A DNA stretch of 12,762 nucleotides, from contig JAJPEA010000045.1 in the NCBI GenBank assembly GCA_023252335.1, positions 1 through 12,762 of the forward strand, written 5' to 3'. Below, piece by piece: positions 1 to 6,518 of the stretch. The stretch's first letter is position 1, and each line of letters opens with the position of its first letter. The translations under genes and the position numbers were made by a program. This stretch comes from Nitrosotalea sp. (GTDB taxonomy: Archaea; Thermoproteota; Nitrososphaeria; Nitrososphaerales; Nitrosopumilaceae). The notes below the pieces were generated by a model, which did no database searches, was not told the origin of the DNA, and saw nothing but the letters and a program-made list of their open reading frames with translations.

Positions 1-23
1 TTAAAAAACAATGTTGGATGTCG

Positions 24-33
24 TTATTTAAAA
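24..33 (+). promoter_or_regulatory. TATA-like box for the first hydrolase gene
   Basis: A TTTAAA core (27-32) is centred about 27.5 bp before the TTG at 57. Archaeal TATA boxes sit about 26-28 bp before the transcription start, so the transcript should begin at or next to the start codon, making it leaderless. This supports the TTG start, since no SD sequence precedes it. The call is by eye and spacing only. Confidence 0.5.
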
Positions 34-56
34 CACCATGAATAATTACTCATTGA

Positions 57-851
57 TTGAGGAAGGTAATAGCTACGGTAGTTGTAGCAATAGTGCTATC
101 GTTTATCTTGTTTTTTACATTAAAAATACCGGATGGTATTATCAGAGAATATGGATCTGGAAGTATAATGAATGAAAGCCAGACTGTCAAGATAATTGTC
201 GTTCCGTATTTTGATCCTGCTGATCCTCAATGGAATCAGATATACGCAGTTGCTGACGAATATCCAAATACAATCAAGTATGTTATCATAAATCCGTGCA
301 GTGGTCCATGTGGTACTACTTTGTCTGACGATTGGAAAAAAGTAATTTCCAATTTGAAAAATCGCGGAATAAAGACACTAGGATATATTTTCAACACCTC
401 AGAAAGTCTTGAAAACATAGACTATTACATGAAGTCTCAAGTGCCAACTGATGGAATATTTTTTGACAATGAAAGCAGTACTGATAACTTGAAAAATTTC
501 AAACAGTTTTCAGACTATGTACACAGTTTGGGAGGTATTGTCTACATAAATCCAGGTTACAATTATCCTCAAGTTAATAATTACATAACAAGTGGTAGTA
601 CAGACATTGCAAACATACATGAATTAGACTCTAACAAGTCAGAGCATGTTTCTATCAATGATCAATTGCCGCCCACAAAGTTGAGCGTCATACTTGGCAA
701 TGTGACCTCAAGTGATGAAATGGTATCAAAACTGACAGAGCTTGCATCTAAAGGAATTGGAACTGTCTATGTTTATGGTGATTCATACTATGCTCTTCCA
801 CCATTTTTTATGGATGAGGTAAAACAAGCTTCTATGACGCCGGTAAAATAG
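57..851 (+). CDS. Membrane-anchored spherulin-4 / GH135-like glycoside hydrolase
   Basis: This 264-residue protein has an N-terminal hydrophobic helix (about 3-22) with no clear cleavage site, so it is probably anchored outside the membrane by a signal anchor. The rest resembles the spherulin-4 fold, the family of fungal Sph3 (GH135), an endo-alpha-1,4-N-acetylgalactosaminidase acting on galactosaminogalactan. Family landmarks are INPCSGPCG (78-86, matching the family NPxxGPG), a GYIFNT strand (109-114), DGIFFDNES (132-140) and an acidic strand end IHELD (187-191). By comparison with Sph3, D137 and E189 would be active-site acids. The residue after D137 is Asn, where Sph3 and the second copy in this window have Glu; E139 follows. 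Cys81 and Cys85 may form a disulphide. The TTG start directly follows an in-frame stop, and the TATA spacing supports it. The gene converges with the response regulator, 2 bp apart. The fold family is fairly sure; the substrate is inferred from the nearby Pel-like genes. Confidence 0.75.
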   Translation: MRKVIATVVVAIVLSFILFFTLKIPDGIIREYGSGSIMNESQTVKIIVVPYFDPADPQWNQIYAVADEYPNTIKYVIINPCSGPCGTTLSDDWKKVISNLKNRGIKTLGYIFNTSESLENIDYYMKSQVPTDGIFFDNESSTDNLKNFKQFSDYVHSLGGIVYINPGYNYPQVNNYITSGSTDIANIHELDSNKSEHVSINDQLPPTKLSVILGNVTSSDEMVSKLTELASKGIGTVYVYGDSYYALPPFFMDEVKQASMTPVK

Positions 852-859
852 AACTATTT
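846..859. repeat. Inverted repeat holding both convergent stop codons
   Basis: AAATAG-aa-CTATTT is a perfect 6-bp inverted repeat. The plus-strand hydrolase ends with its TAG and the minus-strand response regulator ends with the mirrored TAG, leaving 2 bp between the two genes. There is no room for separate terminators, so transcripts probably overlap at their 3' ends. The symmetry may be chance. Confidence 0.4.
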
Positions 860-1219
860 GTCCAATTCCGTGTTTATGTGAAGCACTAGATCGTTTATTG
901 TGATGGGTTTTCTGATGAAACACTTGACCTCTAGGTTTGGAAACATCTTTTTGAACTCATCATAATATACTTCAAAGGCAGTGAAAAAACAAATCCTGAC
1001 ATTGTTGCTTTTTTTCTTTATTTCTCGGTATAATTCAAAACCATTCATTTTTGGCATTCTTATGTCTATTAAGAGCAAGTCATAGGCATCTGGCTTGAAA
1101 TTTGAGAGTGCGTCTGTTGGATCGTTATATGTGTCAACTTCAAACCCCTTTCGCTGTAATCCGTTTTTTAACGATGCAGTAATGTCGGGTTCATCATCGA
1201 CTACAAGTATTTTTGCCAT
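854..1219 (-). CDS. Single-domain response regulator (CheY-like receiver)
   Basis: This 121-residue protein is one receiver domain and nothing else. The acidic pair D8/D9 would bind Mg2+, D52 (in LLIDIRMP) is the phosphoacceptor, T80 (CFFTA) is the switch Thr, and K104 followed by Pro (IRKP) is the conserved Lys. There is no DNA-binding or output domain, so it must act through protein-protein contacts or as a phosphorelay step. Its ATG lies 4 nt after the stop of the histidine kinase, which makes the two a co-transcribed cognate pair. The KaiC-like ATPase upstream on the same strand is a plausible partner. The family is certain; the target is unknown. Confidence 0.93.
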   Translation of the reverse strand: MAKILVVDDEPDITASLKNGLQRKGFEVDTYNDPTDALSNFKPDAYDLLLIDIRMPKMNGFELYREIKKKSNNVRICFFTAFEVYYDEFKKMFPNLEVKCFIRKPITINDLVLHINTELDK

Positions 1220-1223
1220 TGTA

Positions 1224-2012
1224 TTATGACACCGATTCCGAATTTAAAAATTTAGTGTAATTTTTATTCACAAGTCCCTGGTTTGTTGGAATTCTACACG
1301 TTATAGATGCCCCGTTTTTATCGGCATTGTTCCTGGCCCAAATTTTTCCATCATGTGCTTCTATGATGCTTTTGCAAATGTACAAACCTAGTCCTGTACC
1401 GTGATGTGATGATGTGACAAACTTGTTGAACAGATTTGGTATTATTCTATCCTCTATTCCAGGACCTGTGTCAGTTACCGTAATCTCTGTCCAGTTTTTG
1501 TCAGAACTCTCTTCTAACTTGATTAGTATGGTTCCTTTATCCGTGAACTTGACTGCGTTATCTAAAAGATTGAAAATGATCTGTTCTAGTCTTTCCTTGT
1601 CTGCCTCTACAAAAATGTGCATTGGTGAGATGACTCGCACTTTGATCTCTTGTTTATTATCGTGGTACATGACCATGTTCTCAAAGTCCTTTGCTATTGA
1701 TGATACAAGCAGATTCAAATCAAATCGCTCTTTTTTTAATTTCAATATTTTTTCATCAATTTTTGTCAAATCGCCTAAATTGTTTGAAAGCACTTTGAGT
1801 CTTAATGCATTTCTTAAAATTGCCTTGATATAACTCTCTCTGAATTCATCATCTTTATTCTGTAAAAGTTCAGAATATGTCAATATGGCCTGAATCGATG
1901 TCTTCATTTCATGGCTTGCTATGTTTGTAAACTCTGATCGAGCCTCATTCTGTGGTATAAGATACTTTTCCAGTTCCAAATTGCATGTATCATCACACCT
2001 CTCAATTAACAA
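1224..2012 (-). CDS. Soluble histidine kinase lacking a sensor domain
   Basis: The 262-residue protein has a HisKA dimerisation/phosphoacceptor region (about 25-90) with H34 in the motif SHEMKTSI. The usual Pro after the basic residue is replaced by Ser39. A HATPase domain follows: N box FNLLDNAVKF (147-156), G1 box DTGPGIED (181-188), F region NLFNKFV (193-199) and G2 box GTGLGL (205-210). Only about 30 residues precede the His, with no membrane segment, PAS or GAF, so the signal must arrive through a partner, possibly the KaiC-like protein encoded upstream. The TTG start is the best available: a TTTAAA box is 28 bp before it, and an in-frame stop lies 9 bp upstream. A longer form would need a frameshift, and I see no sign of one. 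It presumably phosphorylates the response regulator 4 nt downstream. Confidence 0.9.
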   Translation of the reverse strand: MLIERCDDTCNLELEKYLIPQNEARSEFTNIASHEMKTSIQAILTYSELLQNKDDEFRESYIKAILRNALRLKVLSNNLGDLTKIDEKILKLKKERFDLNLLVSSIAKDFENMVMYHDNKQEIKVRVISPMHIFVEADKERLEQIIFNLLDNAVKFTDKGTILIKLEESSDKNWTEITVTDTGPGIEDRIIPNLFNKFVTSSHHGTGLGLYICKSIIEAHDGKIWARNNADKNGASITCRIPTNQGLVNKNYTKFLNSESVS

Positions 2013-2037
2013 GTAAGGTTAGGTTAATCATAGTTGA

Positions 2038-2043
2038 TTTAAA
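2038..2043 (-). promoter_or_regulatory. TATA-like box for the kinase/regulator pair
   Basis: TTTAAA is centred about 28 bp before the TTG start of the histidine kinase. It predicts a leaderless two-gene mRNA separate from the KaiC-like gene, although readthrough from that gene across the 101-bp gap is also possible. The rest of the gap (2013-2113) shows no other gene. Confidence 0.45.
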
Positions 2044-2113
2044 GAATATGGAAGAATGTTCTATACTACAAAACTAGTCAAATTCTAGGAAAAACATGTT
2101 GTCAATATTACAG

Positions 2114-3562
2114 TCACACTATGGGTTCTATTGCAACTTCACTGTGACTATCATAGTTTTTTGCAACTATTGCATATAGATTTGACCATGGAATCTCGGA
2201 TTGGAGAAATAATGAACCATTTATTTCTAACATCTTCAAATGAATGTCTGAAATTTCAGATAGATAATCAAGAAGACTATCATTTGATTGTCTTAAAACA
2301 AAGACAGAGAATGCAGAGTTTGACTTGATAAATGATATGAGATTTTCAATTCCCTGTCTGCCTCCCTTGACATCTGAAAACCCATTTGCAATATTTGCGC
2401 CAACTATACTTAGAGGCTCTTTTTTGTATTTGATCTTCAGTCTACGTATTGTATTCTGTAATTGTTGCACTCTTTTTTTATTTTCATCATCGCTGGGACT
2501 GGATAGATAATCTACCATTTTTTGCTTGCTGTCCTTTGACAACACCTCGATAACACTTTTTGATTTTAAACTAGAGTATGATTTGAGGAGTTGGTCAAGA
2601 TGTTCTTTTTCTACTCCCTCAAATGGGTCAAATACTACTGGATTGCCTCGGTGCATGAAACTTGCAATTATCTTGTTAAGAAATGCCATAACAACCTGTG
2701 TGTTTACATGAGCATCAAGTTCCAAAGTTATGATTCCATTACTTGTCAAGCCTCCCTCAAATAGTTCGTCTAACTCTCTGTACCCTGATGGAATGTGTGA
2801 GTTTTTTGCAATACTTTGATCTACTGACTTGATATGATTTTTTGAAATTGCCATGTTGGCAAATTCTCTTGGTCTGTAATGCCCATAACTTCGAAATATT
2901 CCGTCATTTAGAGAGAAGATGTATGATGGTCTGTTTACCCGAACTCCTCGCAGTTTTGATAAAAAGATCTCTCTAACCTTTCTGTTATTATGATATCCTT
3001 GTTTTAGCTCTATTACTCCATCTGCCAGGAAATCAAATGTGTGATCTTCTGGAGACTCTGTTACGAAAATTAGTTTTGCACCAGCCCTCTCTCTCCATGT
3101 TTGCAATACTCGTGCATTATTCATCAATGCTTCACGGTCCATGAAAAATCCTATTGCATCCCATGTATCAATAATTATTGTTGGTGCCTTGACATCCATC
3201 AATTCATTTGTTATTCGCTCAAAAAGCGAACCTGGTTCATCAAGTCTTGCATCGACAAAAACAAGGGAACCGTCTTCTGAATGTGCTGCATCGGTTAGTT
3301 TAGTTTTTCTTGAATTGATAAAAGATTCTCCAAGCCATGGATAATATTGAAACAATTGCTCTGGGGATATTCTAGTTGATATGTACAAACAATTTGTTTT
3401 GATTTGTAATTCGTGTAAAATTGTAAGCGCTAGAGTGGTTTTACCTGTTCCTGCATATCCCTTTATTATTAACGAGTAAGTTTCTTGTTTGAGAAAATTT
3501 ACTAGTTCATCAGGAATTTGTCCATCTGTAAAATCCGATTTAATGTATGGTAAATAGGACAT
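2114..3562 (-). CDS. KaiC/RAD55-like two-domain ATPase with a degenerate second domain
   Basis: This 482-residue protein has two RecA-like halves, as in KaiC-family signalling ATPases. The first (about 1-245) looks active: Walker A GYAGTGKTT (35-43), a candidate catalytic acid E68 in ISPEQL, and Walker B TIIIDTWD (128-135). Typical KaiC-like end motifs are LADGVIEL (179-186) and a KLRG loop (203-206). The second half begins like a KaiC CII domain (HIPSGYRELDELFEGGL, 256-272), but where a P-loop should follow it reads LELDAHVNT (280-288), without the GxGKT Lys. It is therefore probably a non-hydrolysing pseudo-ATPase domain. Archaeal KaiC-like proteins are often encoded beside two-component genes, as here. 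A role in signal transduction is likely; a circadian role should not be assumed. The ATG start has a TATA box 28 bp upstream. Confidence 0.82.
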   Translation of the reverse strand: MSYLPYIKSDFTDGQIPDELVNFLKQETYSLIIKGYAGTGKTTLALTILHELQIKTNCLYISTRISPEQLFQYYPWLGESFINSRKTKLTDAAHSEDGSLVFVDARLDEPGSLFERITNELMDVKAPTIIIDTWDAIGFFMDREALMNNARVLQTWRERAGAKLIFVTESPEDHTFDFLADGVIELKQGYHNNRKVREIFLSKLRGVRVNRPSYIFSLNDGIFRSYGHYRPREFANMAISKNHIKSVDQSIAKNSHIPSGYRELDELFEGGLTSNGIITLELDAHVNTQVVMAFLNKIIASFMHRGNPVVFDPFEGVEKEHLDQLLKSYSSLKSKSVIEVLSKDSKQKMVDYLSSPSDDENKKRVQQLQNTIRRLKIKYKKEPLSIVGANIANGFSDVKGGRQGIENLISFIKSNSAFSVFVLRQSNDSLLDYLSEISDIHLKMLEINGSLFLQSEIPWSNLYAIVAKNYDSHSEVAIEPIV

Positions 3563-3585
3563 TGATTGTTATTATCTAACTGACT

Positions 3586-3594
3586 AATATATGA
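3586..3594 (-). promoter_or_regulatory. TATA-like box for the KaiC-like gene
   Basis: The element, ATATATTA on the coding strand, is centred about 28 bp before the ATG ending at 3562. This predicts a leaderless mRNA. It abuts the inverted repeat at 3594-3619. Confidence 0.45.
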
Positions 3595-3619
3595 CAATAT
3601 CGAATAAAGTAAATATTGT
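3594..3619. repeat. Inverted repeat next to the KaiC-like promoter
   Basis: Arms ACAATAT (3594-3600) and ATATTGT (3613-3619) are perfect 7-bp complements around a 12-bp AT-rich spacer. The site lies immediately upstream of the TATA box of the KaiC-like gene, where the BRE and activator sites occur. It could be an operator or part of the 3' end of the zinc-finger transcript. AT-rich repeats of this size can occur by chance. Confidence 0.35.
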
Positions 3620-3636
3620 AAGGCGTTATTGCCTTA
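3619..3636 (-). terminator. Hairpin downstream of the zinc-finger gene
   Basis: TAAGGC-gttatt-GCCTTA is a perfect 6-bp stem with a 6-nt loop, starting 13 nt past the stop of the zinc-finger ORF. On the minus strand it is followed by an AT-rich stretch with T runs rather than a clean poly-T. It is a plausible 3' end signal; a strand-neutral regulatory role near the KaiC-like promoter is the alternative. Confidence 0.4.
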
Positions 3637-3649
3637 TGGGATGTTTGTT

Positions 3650-3838
3650 CTAGTTTTGACAAAGAATTTGGCGTTCCTTCTCTGCTACACTCCAACATGC
3701 ACTATGATACCACTTGCTACCGTAAATTGTATCGCCGGTGTCAAAGTGTATGGTCTTTTTACATGCCACGCATGTGGGACTGTGGAAGCTTGTATGTTCC
3801 ATGTGAGAAGAATCATGAACTGAATGAATAACTTTCAC
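3650..3838 (-). CDS. Tiny LIM-like zinc-finger protein
   Basis: The reading frame gives up to 62 residues with one treble-clef/LIM-like zinc motif: C23-x2-C26, 18 residues, then H45-x2-C48 (YHSAC). His-rich residues precede it, and a short charged helix follows. It probably binds one zinc and acts in protein or nucleic-acid contacts; the specific function is unknown. The start is problematic. The GTG opening the frame lies inside a perfect SD (AGGAGGTGA), and a stop is just upstream. The codon at normal SD spacing is ATT at 3827-3829, giving a 59-residue protein. The first in-frame ATG (codon 13) is too far from the SD. A second frame is also open here, but it lacks the zinc ligands. The gene stands alone, with its own promoter and hairpin. 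Confidence 0.65.
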   Translation of the reverse strand: MKVIHSVHDSSHMEHTSFHSPTCVACKKTIHFDTGDTIYGSKWYHSACWSVAEKERQILCQN

Positions 3839-3843
3839 CTCCT
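3835..3843 (-). promoter_or_regulatory. Perfect Shine-Dalgarno sequence of the zinc-finger gene
   Basis: AGGAGGTGA matches the full anti-SD expected for archaeal 16S rRNA (3' end ...ATCACCTCC). It is followed by AAGTT and then ATT. The GTG within it cannot easily serve as start while the SD is paired with the ribosome. Among monocistronic genes of this window this is the only strong SD; the others look leaderless. Confidence 0.65.
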
Positions 3844-3885
3844 ATGAAATTATGTACGACTACTTTTTTGCATGACTCTGAGATG

Positions 3886-3892
3886 CTATATC
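3886..3892 (-). promoter_or_regulatory. Possible TATA box for the zinc-finger gene
   Basis: GATATAG on the coding strand is centred near 3889. A start about 26 bp downstream, near 3862, would leave a leader of roughly 20-30 nt carrying the strong SD. The call is weak. The rest of 3839-3960 shows nothing gene-like. Confidence 0.3.
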
Positions 3893-3960
3893 TTTCTGGG
3901 ATGTGTAGTGTGTTGAACATCATACATATCTTTGCAGCCCCGAGTTATCTTGATTTGCTT

Positions 3961-3978
3961 AAAATCTTCTATAAGATT
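3961..3978 (-). terminator. glmS: Hairpin with T run after glmS
   Basis: Read on the minus strand it is AATCTT-ATAG-AAGATT running into TTTT, beginning 21 nt past the glmS stop. It is a small, AT-rich, intrinsic-type terminator candidate. A separate 10-bp palindrome (TAGAATTCTA, 3989-3998) lies between it and the stop codon. Confidence 0.45.
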
Positions 3979-3999
3979 GGTGTACTACTAGAATTCTAT

Positions 4000-5760
4000 T
4001 TATTTGACTGTGACTGACTTTGCCAAATTTCTTGGATAGTCGGGGTCTGTATCCTTTTCTAACGCTGCATAATATGCAAGAATCTGTATTGGTATTATCT
4101 CAACAAATGGATATGATGACTCGTTGGTTTTTGGTATCTCAATCCAGTAATTGTAAACATCACTTGGAATGTCAGAAATTCCTATTATCTTTGCTCCTCT
4201 TGCTTTAATTTCTCTTGCAGAAGTAAGTGTATCCATATATGTAGAATCATTAGGGTTTACAGCAATTACAAAAGAATTTGAATCCATTAGGGCCAGCGGC
4301 CCATGTTTTAGCTCTCCACCTGGTAATCCTTCTGCGTGGATGTATGTCAATTCTTTTAACTTTAATGCTGCCTCTAACGCAATTGGATAGTGTATTCCTC
4401 TTCCAATTATGTAAATGTCTGAAGCATGTTTGATGTCTCTTGCTACTTTTTGAATCTCTAAATGTGATCCCAGAACTTTGTTCATGGATGAAGATATTTT
4501 CTGTAGATCAAATTCTATTTGTGTATCGCAGATCATATCTGCAATTTTGTATATTACAGACAATTGTGATGTGAAACTTTTGGTTGCGGCTACACCTATC
4601 TCGGGACCACAATTTAGTCCAACAGAAATTGAAGAAATTTGTGCAAGAGAGGAGGTCATTGAATTTATGATTGAAAATATGCTACTGCCATTATTTTTTG
4701 CAATCTTGACTGCTTCTATCACATCTGCGCTCTCTCCGCTTTGAGATAGAGCTATTAGGACTGATTGTTTGTCAAAATAGTCAGGATAAAAGCGTGCTTC
4801 ACTAGAAATTATTGTCTCTATCTTTTTTTTGCCATATTTTAGGAATAGGTGCTTTGCAACAAGCGCTGCATTGTAGCTTGTCCCGCTTCCTGTGATGTAC
4901 AGTTGCTTTGCATCTTTTATGGCATTTGCAAATGATTCTAGTTCTTTCCGTGTGTTTTCTCCTGCGCGCAATACTGTGAGGGGCTGCTCAAAAATCTCTT
5001 TTAGTGTAAAGTGTGCATAATCGCCTTTATATGCATCTGCAAATTCCTTTGATATCTTTGTAATTTGGTGTCTTACTGGCATGCCTGTAAAATCAAACAA
5101 TTCAATGCCATTGAAATTTACTATGACAATTTCGCCATTGTCTGGATAAATTACATCATCTGCATGCTCTATGAATCCTAAAACATCACTGGATATGAAA
5201 TATCCGTTTTTTCCTACACCAACTATGAGTGGCTCGTGGAATCTGGCAGCCCCAAGTGTACCGTCTGGGAAGACTGCAACAAACGAATAATCTCCTTTTA
5301 ATTCGTTAACTGTCTTGATGATTGATAGTCTAATGTCTTTTGTGGTATCATAATGATATTGTAAAAGATTTGCAATGATTTCACTATCTGTCTCGCTTTT
5401 GAAAAAATATTTTCGATTTTGAAGGATCTCTTTTAGTTCTTTATAGTTGTCAATTATTCCATTATGTACAATTGCAATCTGTCCTGAACTTGACAGATGC
5501 GGATGTGCATTTGTTTCATTGACTCCTCCATGGGTTGCCCATCTGGTATGTCCTATTCCTATGTTGCCTGGTAGTGTTTGCAGATTTGTGCTAATGTTTA
5601 CTTGCTCTACCCTACCAACGCCTTTTTTAACTCGAATCTGACTGTCTGCAAAAGTTGCCACACCTGCACTGTCATACCCCCTGTACTCCATGCGCTTTAA
5701 TCCGCTCACAAGAATTTTTGTTGCTGAAATATCGCCTAGATAGCCTATGATGGAGCACAT
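4000..5760 (-). CDS. glmS: Glutamine--fructose-6-phosphate aminotransferase (GlmS)
   Basis: GlmS makes glucosamine-6-phosphate from fructose-6-phosphate and glutamine, the first committed step to UDP-GlcNAc. The 586-residue length is slightly below that of the bacterial enzyme. After removal of Met1, Cys2 (MCSIIGYLG) becomes the N-terminal nucleophile of the class II glutaminase domain, which also shows GHTRWATHG (70-78) and VHNGIIDN (98-105). Two SIS sugar-isomerase domains follow: ITGSGTSYNA (289-298) with SQSGESADV (339-347), then IGRGIHYPIALEAALKLKE (452-470) and GGELKHGPLAL (481-491). The C-terminal signature DPDYPRNLAKSVTV (572-585) carries the conserved Lys581. All expected catalytic blocks are intact. 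The gene is divergent from the Pel-like operon across 140 bp, consistent with precursor supply to that operon, though GlmS is also needed for general amino-sugar metabolism. No riboswitch or ribozyme was seen. Confidence 0.97.
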   Translation of the reverse strand: MCSIIGYLGDISATKILVSGLKRMEYRGYDSAGVATFADSQIRVKKGVGRVEQVNISTNLQTLPGNIGIGHTRWATHGGVNETNAHPHLSSSGQIAIVHNGIIDNYKELKEILQNRKYFFKSETDSEIIANLLQYHYDTTKDIRLSIIKTVNELKGDYSFVAVFPDGTLGAARFHEPLIVGVGKNGYFISSDVLGFIEHADDVIYPDNGEIVIVNFNGIELFDFTGMPVRHQITKISKEFADAYKGDYAHFTLKEIFEQPLTVLRAGENTRKELESFANAIKDAKQLYITGSGTSYNAALVAKHLFLKYGKKKIETIISSEARFYPDYFDKQSVLIALSQSGESADVIEAVKIAKNNGSSIFSIINSMTSSLAQISSISVGLNCGPEIGVAATKSFTSQLSVIYKIADMICDTQIEFDLQKISSSMNKVLGSHLEIQKVARDIKHASDIYIIGRGIHYPIALEAALKLKELTYIHAEGLPGGELKHGPLALMDSNSFVIAVNPNDSTYMDTLTSAREIKARGAKIIGISDIPSDVYNYWIEIPKTNESSYPFVEIIPIQILAYYAALEKDTDPDYPRNLAKSVTVK

Positions 5761-5783
5761 CTTGTCTTCTAATCTTTTTAAAT

Positions 5784-5790
5784 CTTAAAT
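5784..5790 (-). promoter_or_regulatory. glmS: TATA-like box for glmS
   Basis: ATTTAAG on the coding strand is centred about 27 bp before the glmS ATG, fitting a leaderless or near-leaderless mRNA. A second TTTAAA (5777-5782) is only about 20 bp away and fits less well. Confidence 0.45.
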
Positions 5791-5820
5791 GCATTAGCGA
5801 AGAGTCTCTCACTAGGTTAC

Positions 5821-5827
5821 TCTAGAA
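5821..5827. repeat. TCTAGAA half-site in the glmS/Pel-like operon divergent promoter
   Basis: The 7-mer TCTAGAA lies near the middle of the 140-bp gap between glmS and the operon. The same 7-mer forms one arm of the perfect inverted repeat at 11830-11848, in front of the second hydrolase gene. No matching second arm is visible here, so this may be a half-site or chance. The gap (5761-5900) holds no gene. Confidence 0.3.
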
Positions 5828-5869
5828 CTTTTCACTACACGATTTTACACGTAGAAATTTACTTATACC

Positions 5870-5876
5870 TTAAAAA
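5870..5876 (+). promoter_or_regulatory. TATA-like box for the Pel-like operon
   Basis: TTAAAAA is centred about 28 bp before the TTG at 5901, with a further TTATAC at 5863-5868. The spacing predicts a leaderless operon mRNA starting at the TTG of the first gene. Confidence 0.45.
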
Positions 5877-5900
5877 ATACGAGACTAAAGTTCATTTGAA

Positions 5901-6518
5901 TTGAAAAAACTAGAGACTTGGATGGATAGGATTACTAATGAATCTAATCTGTGGCTCAACGCCATAAAGATGGAAGACGGAGGGGATTATCTCAAGGCCT
6001 TTCTTTTTTATTTAAAGGACTCGGGAGAATGTGTAAAGCAAAACTCACTTGTTAGAGCTGCACTTAGCTGCTCGTGTGCTGCAAACTGTCTTATTCTAGT
6101 TGGTAACCTGGCTGGGGCACGCCAACTGTATCTGCAAACCGCCTCTTTATATGAAAAAAATGCTGAAAATGTGATTGGAAATTCGGTAAGAGAAGCACTC
6201 TGGTCATATGAAGAAGCATACGAGTACTTTAACTTGGCATGTGAAAACAACAAGGCTCAACATACCTATGAGAAATATGTATCTCTTTCAAGAAAAATAA
6301 ATCCATTTTTTGGAGAAAAGGAGGCAATGGAATCCCTGAGAATAAGAAAAACGGATGCCATATCAGATTCCGGTACCCATGGAACAAACATGCAAGTATC
6401 TGCAGATGTTGATAATGCTATCAAAAACTTTCTCAATGATCTGATGCCTGCTGATAACAAATCAAATCCGCATGTCTTTCGACGTATCTTGGATAAAATT
6501 TCAGAGGAGAAGATATGA
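5901..6518 (+). CDS. TPR/SNAP-like helical protein in the PelE position
   Basis: This 205-residue protein has no signal peptide and no membrane segment. Residues 15-130 form successive amphipathic helices rich in Ala, Tyr and Leu (for example YLKAFLFYLKDSGECV, AGARQLYLQTASLYEKNAE, REALWSYEEAYEYFNLA), typical of TPR or SNAP-like scaffolds. The tail (150-205) is polar, with a final helix. It is the first gene of the operon, and its TGA overlaps the ATG of the PelF-like gene (ATGA). In bacterial pel operons the gene before pelF encodes PelE, a TPR protein that helps hold PelF to the membrane complex. This protein may do the same job, but it lacks the membrane helices of PelE and I see no direct sequence match. 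The TTG start fits the TATA spacing; ATG codon 8 is the alternative. The scaffold fold is likely; the PelE role is inferred. Confidence 0.7.
   Translation: MKKLETWMDRITNESNLWLNAIKMEDGGDYLKAFLFYLKDSGECVKQNSLVRAALSCSCAANCLILVGNLAGARQLYLQTASLYEKNAENVIGNSVREALWSYEEAYEYFNLACENNKAQHTYEKYVSLSRKINPFFGEKEAMESLRIRKTDAISDSGTHGTNMQVSADVDNAIKNFLNDLMPADNKSNPHVFRRILDKISEEKI
6504..6509 (+). promoter_or_regulatory. Shine-Dalgarno of the PelF-like gene
   Basis: GAGGAG lies 5 nt before the ATG at 6515, inside the end of the previous gene. With the ATGA overlap it indicates coupled translation. Confidence 0.6.

Noticed and set aside
38..172. An ATG-started short frame at the window start
   Set aside because: It is only about 45 codons, overlaps the hydrolase in another frame and has no recognisable domain; the TTG frame gives a full spherulin-4-like protein.
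1414..1833. A 139-codon open frame antisense to the histidine kinase
   Set aside because: The minus strand here encodes clear HisKA and HATPase motifs; the antisense frame gives low-complexity Ser/Leu-rich sequence with no family features.
2114..3562. A circadian clock (kai) locus
   Set aside because: No KaiA or KaiB gene is present and the second ATPase domain is degenerate; KaiC-like ATPases are common in archaeal signalling without a clock.
3629..3823. A plus-strand open frame opposite the zinc-finger gene
   Set aside because: It has no SD or well-placed TATA box, and the opposite strand has a perfect SD plus a zinc-ligand pattern.
5761..5900. A glmS ribozyme or riboswitch upstream of glmS
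   Set aside because: The TATA box about 27 bp before the ATG leaves no leader, and no conserved ribozyme core is visible.
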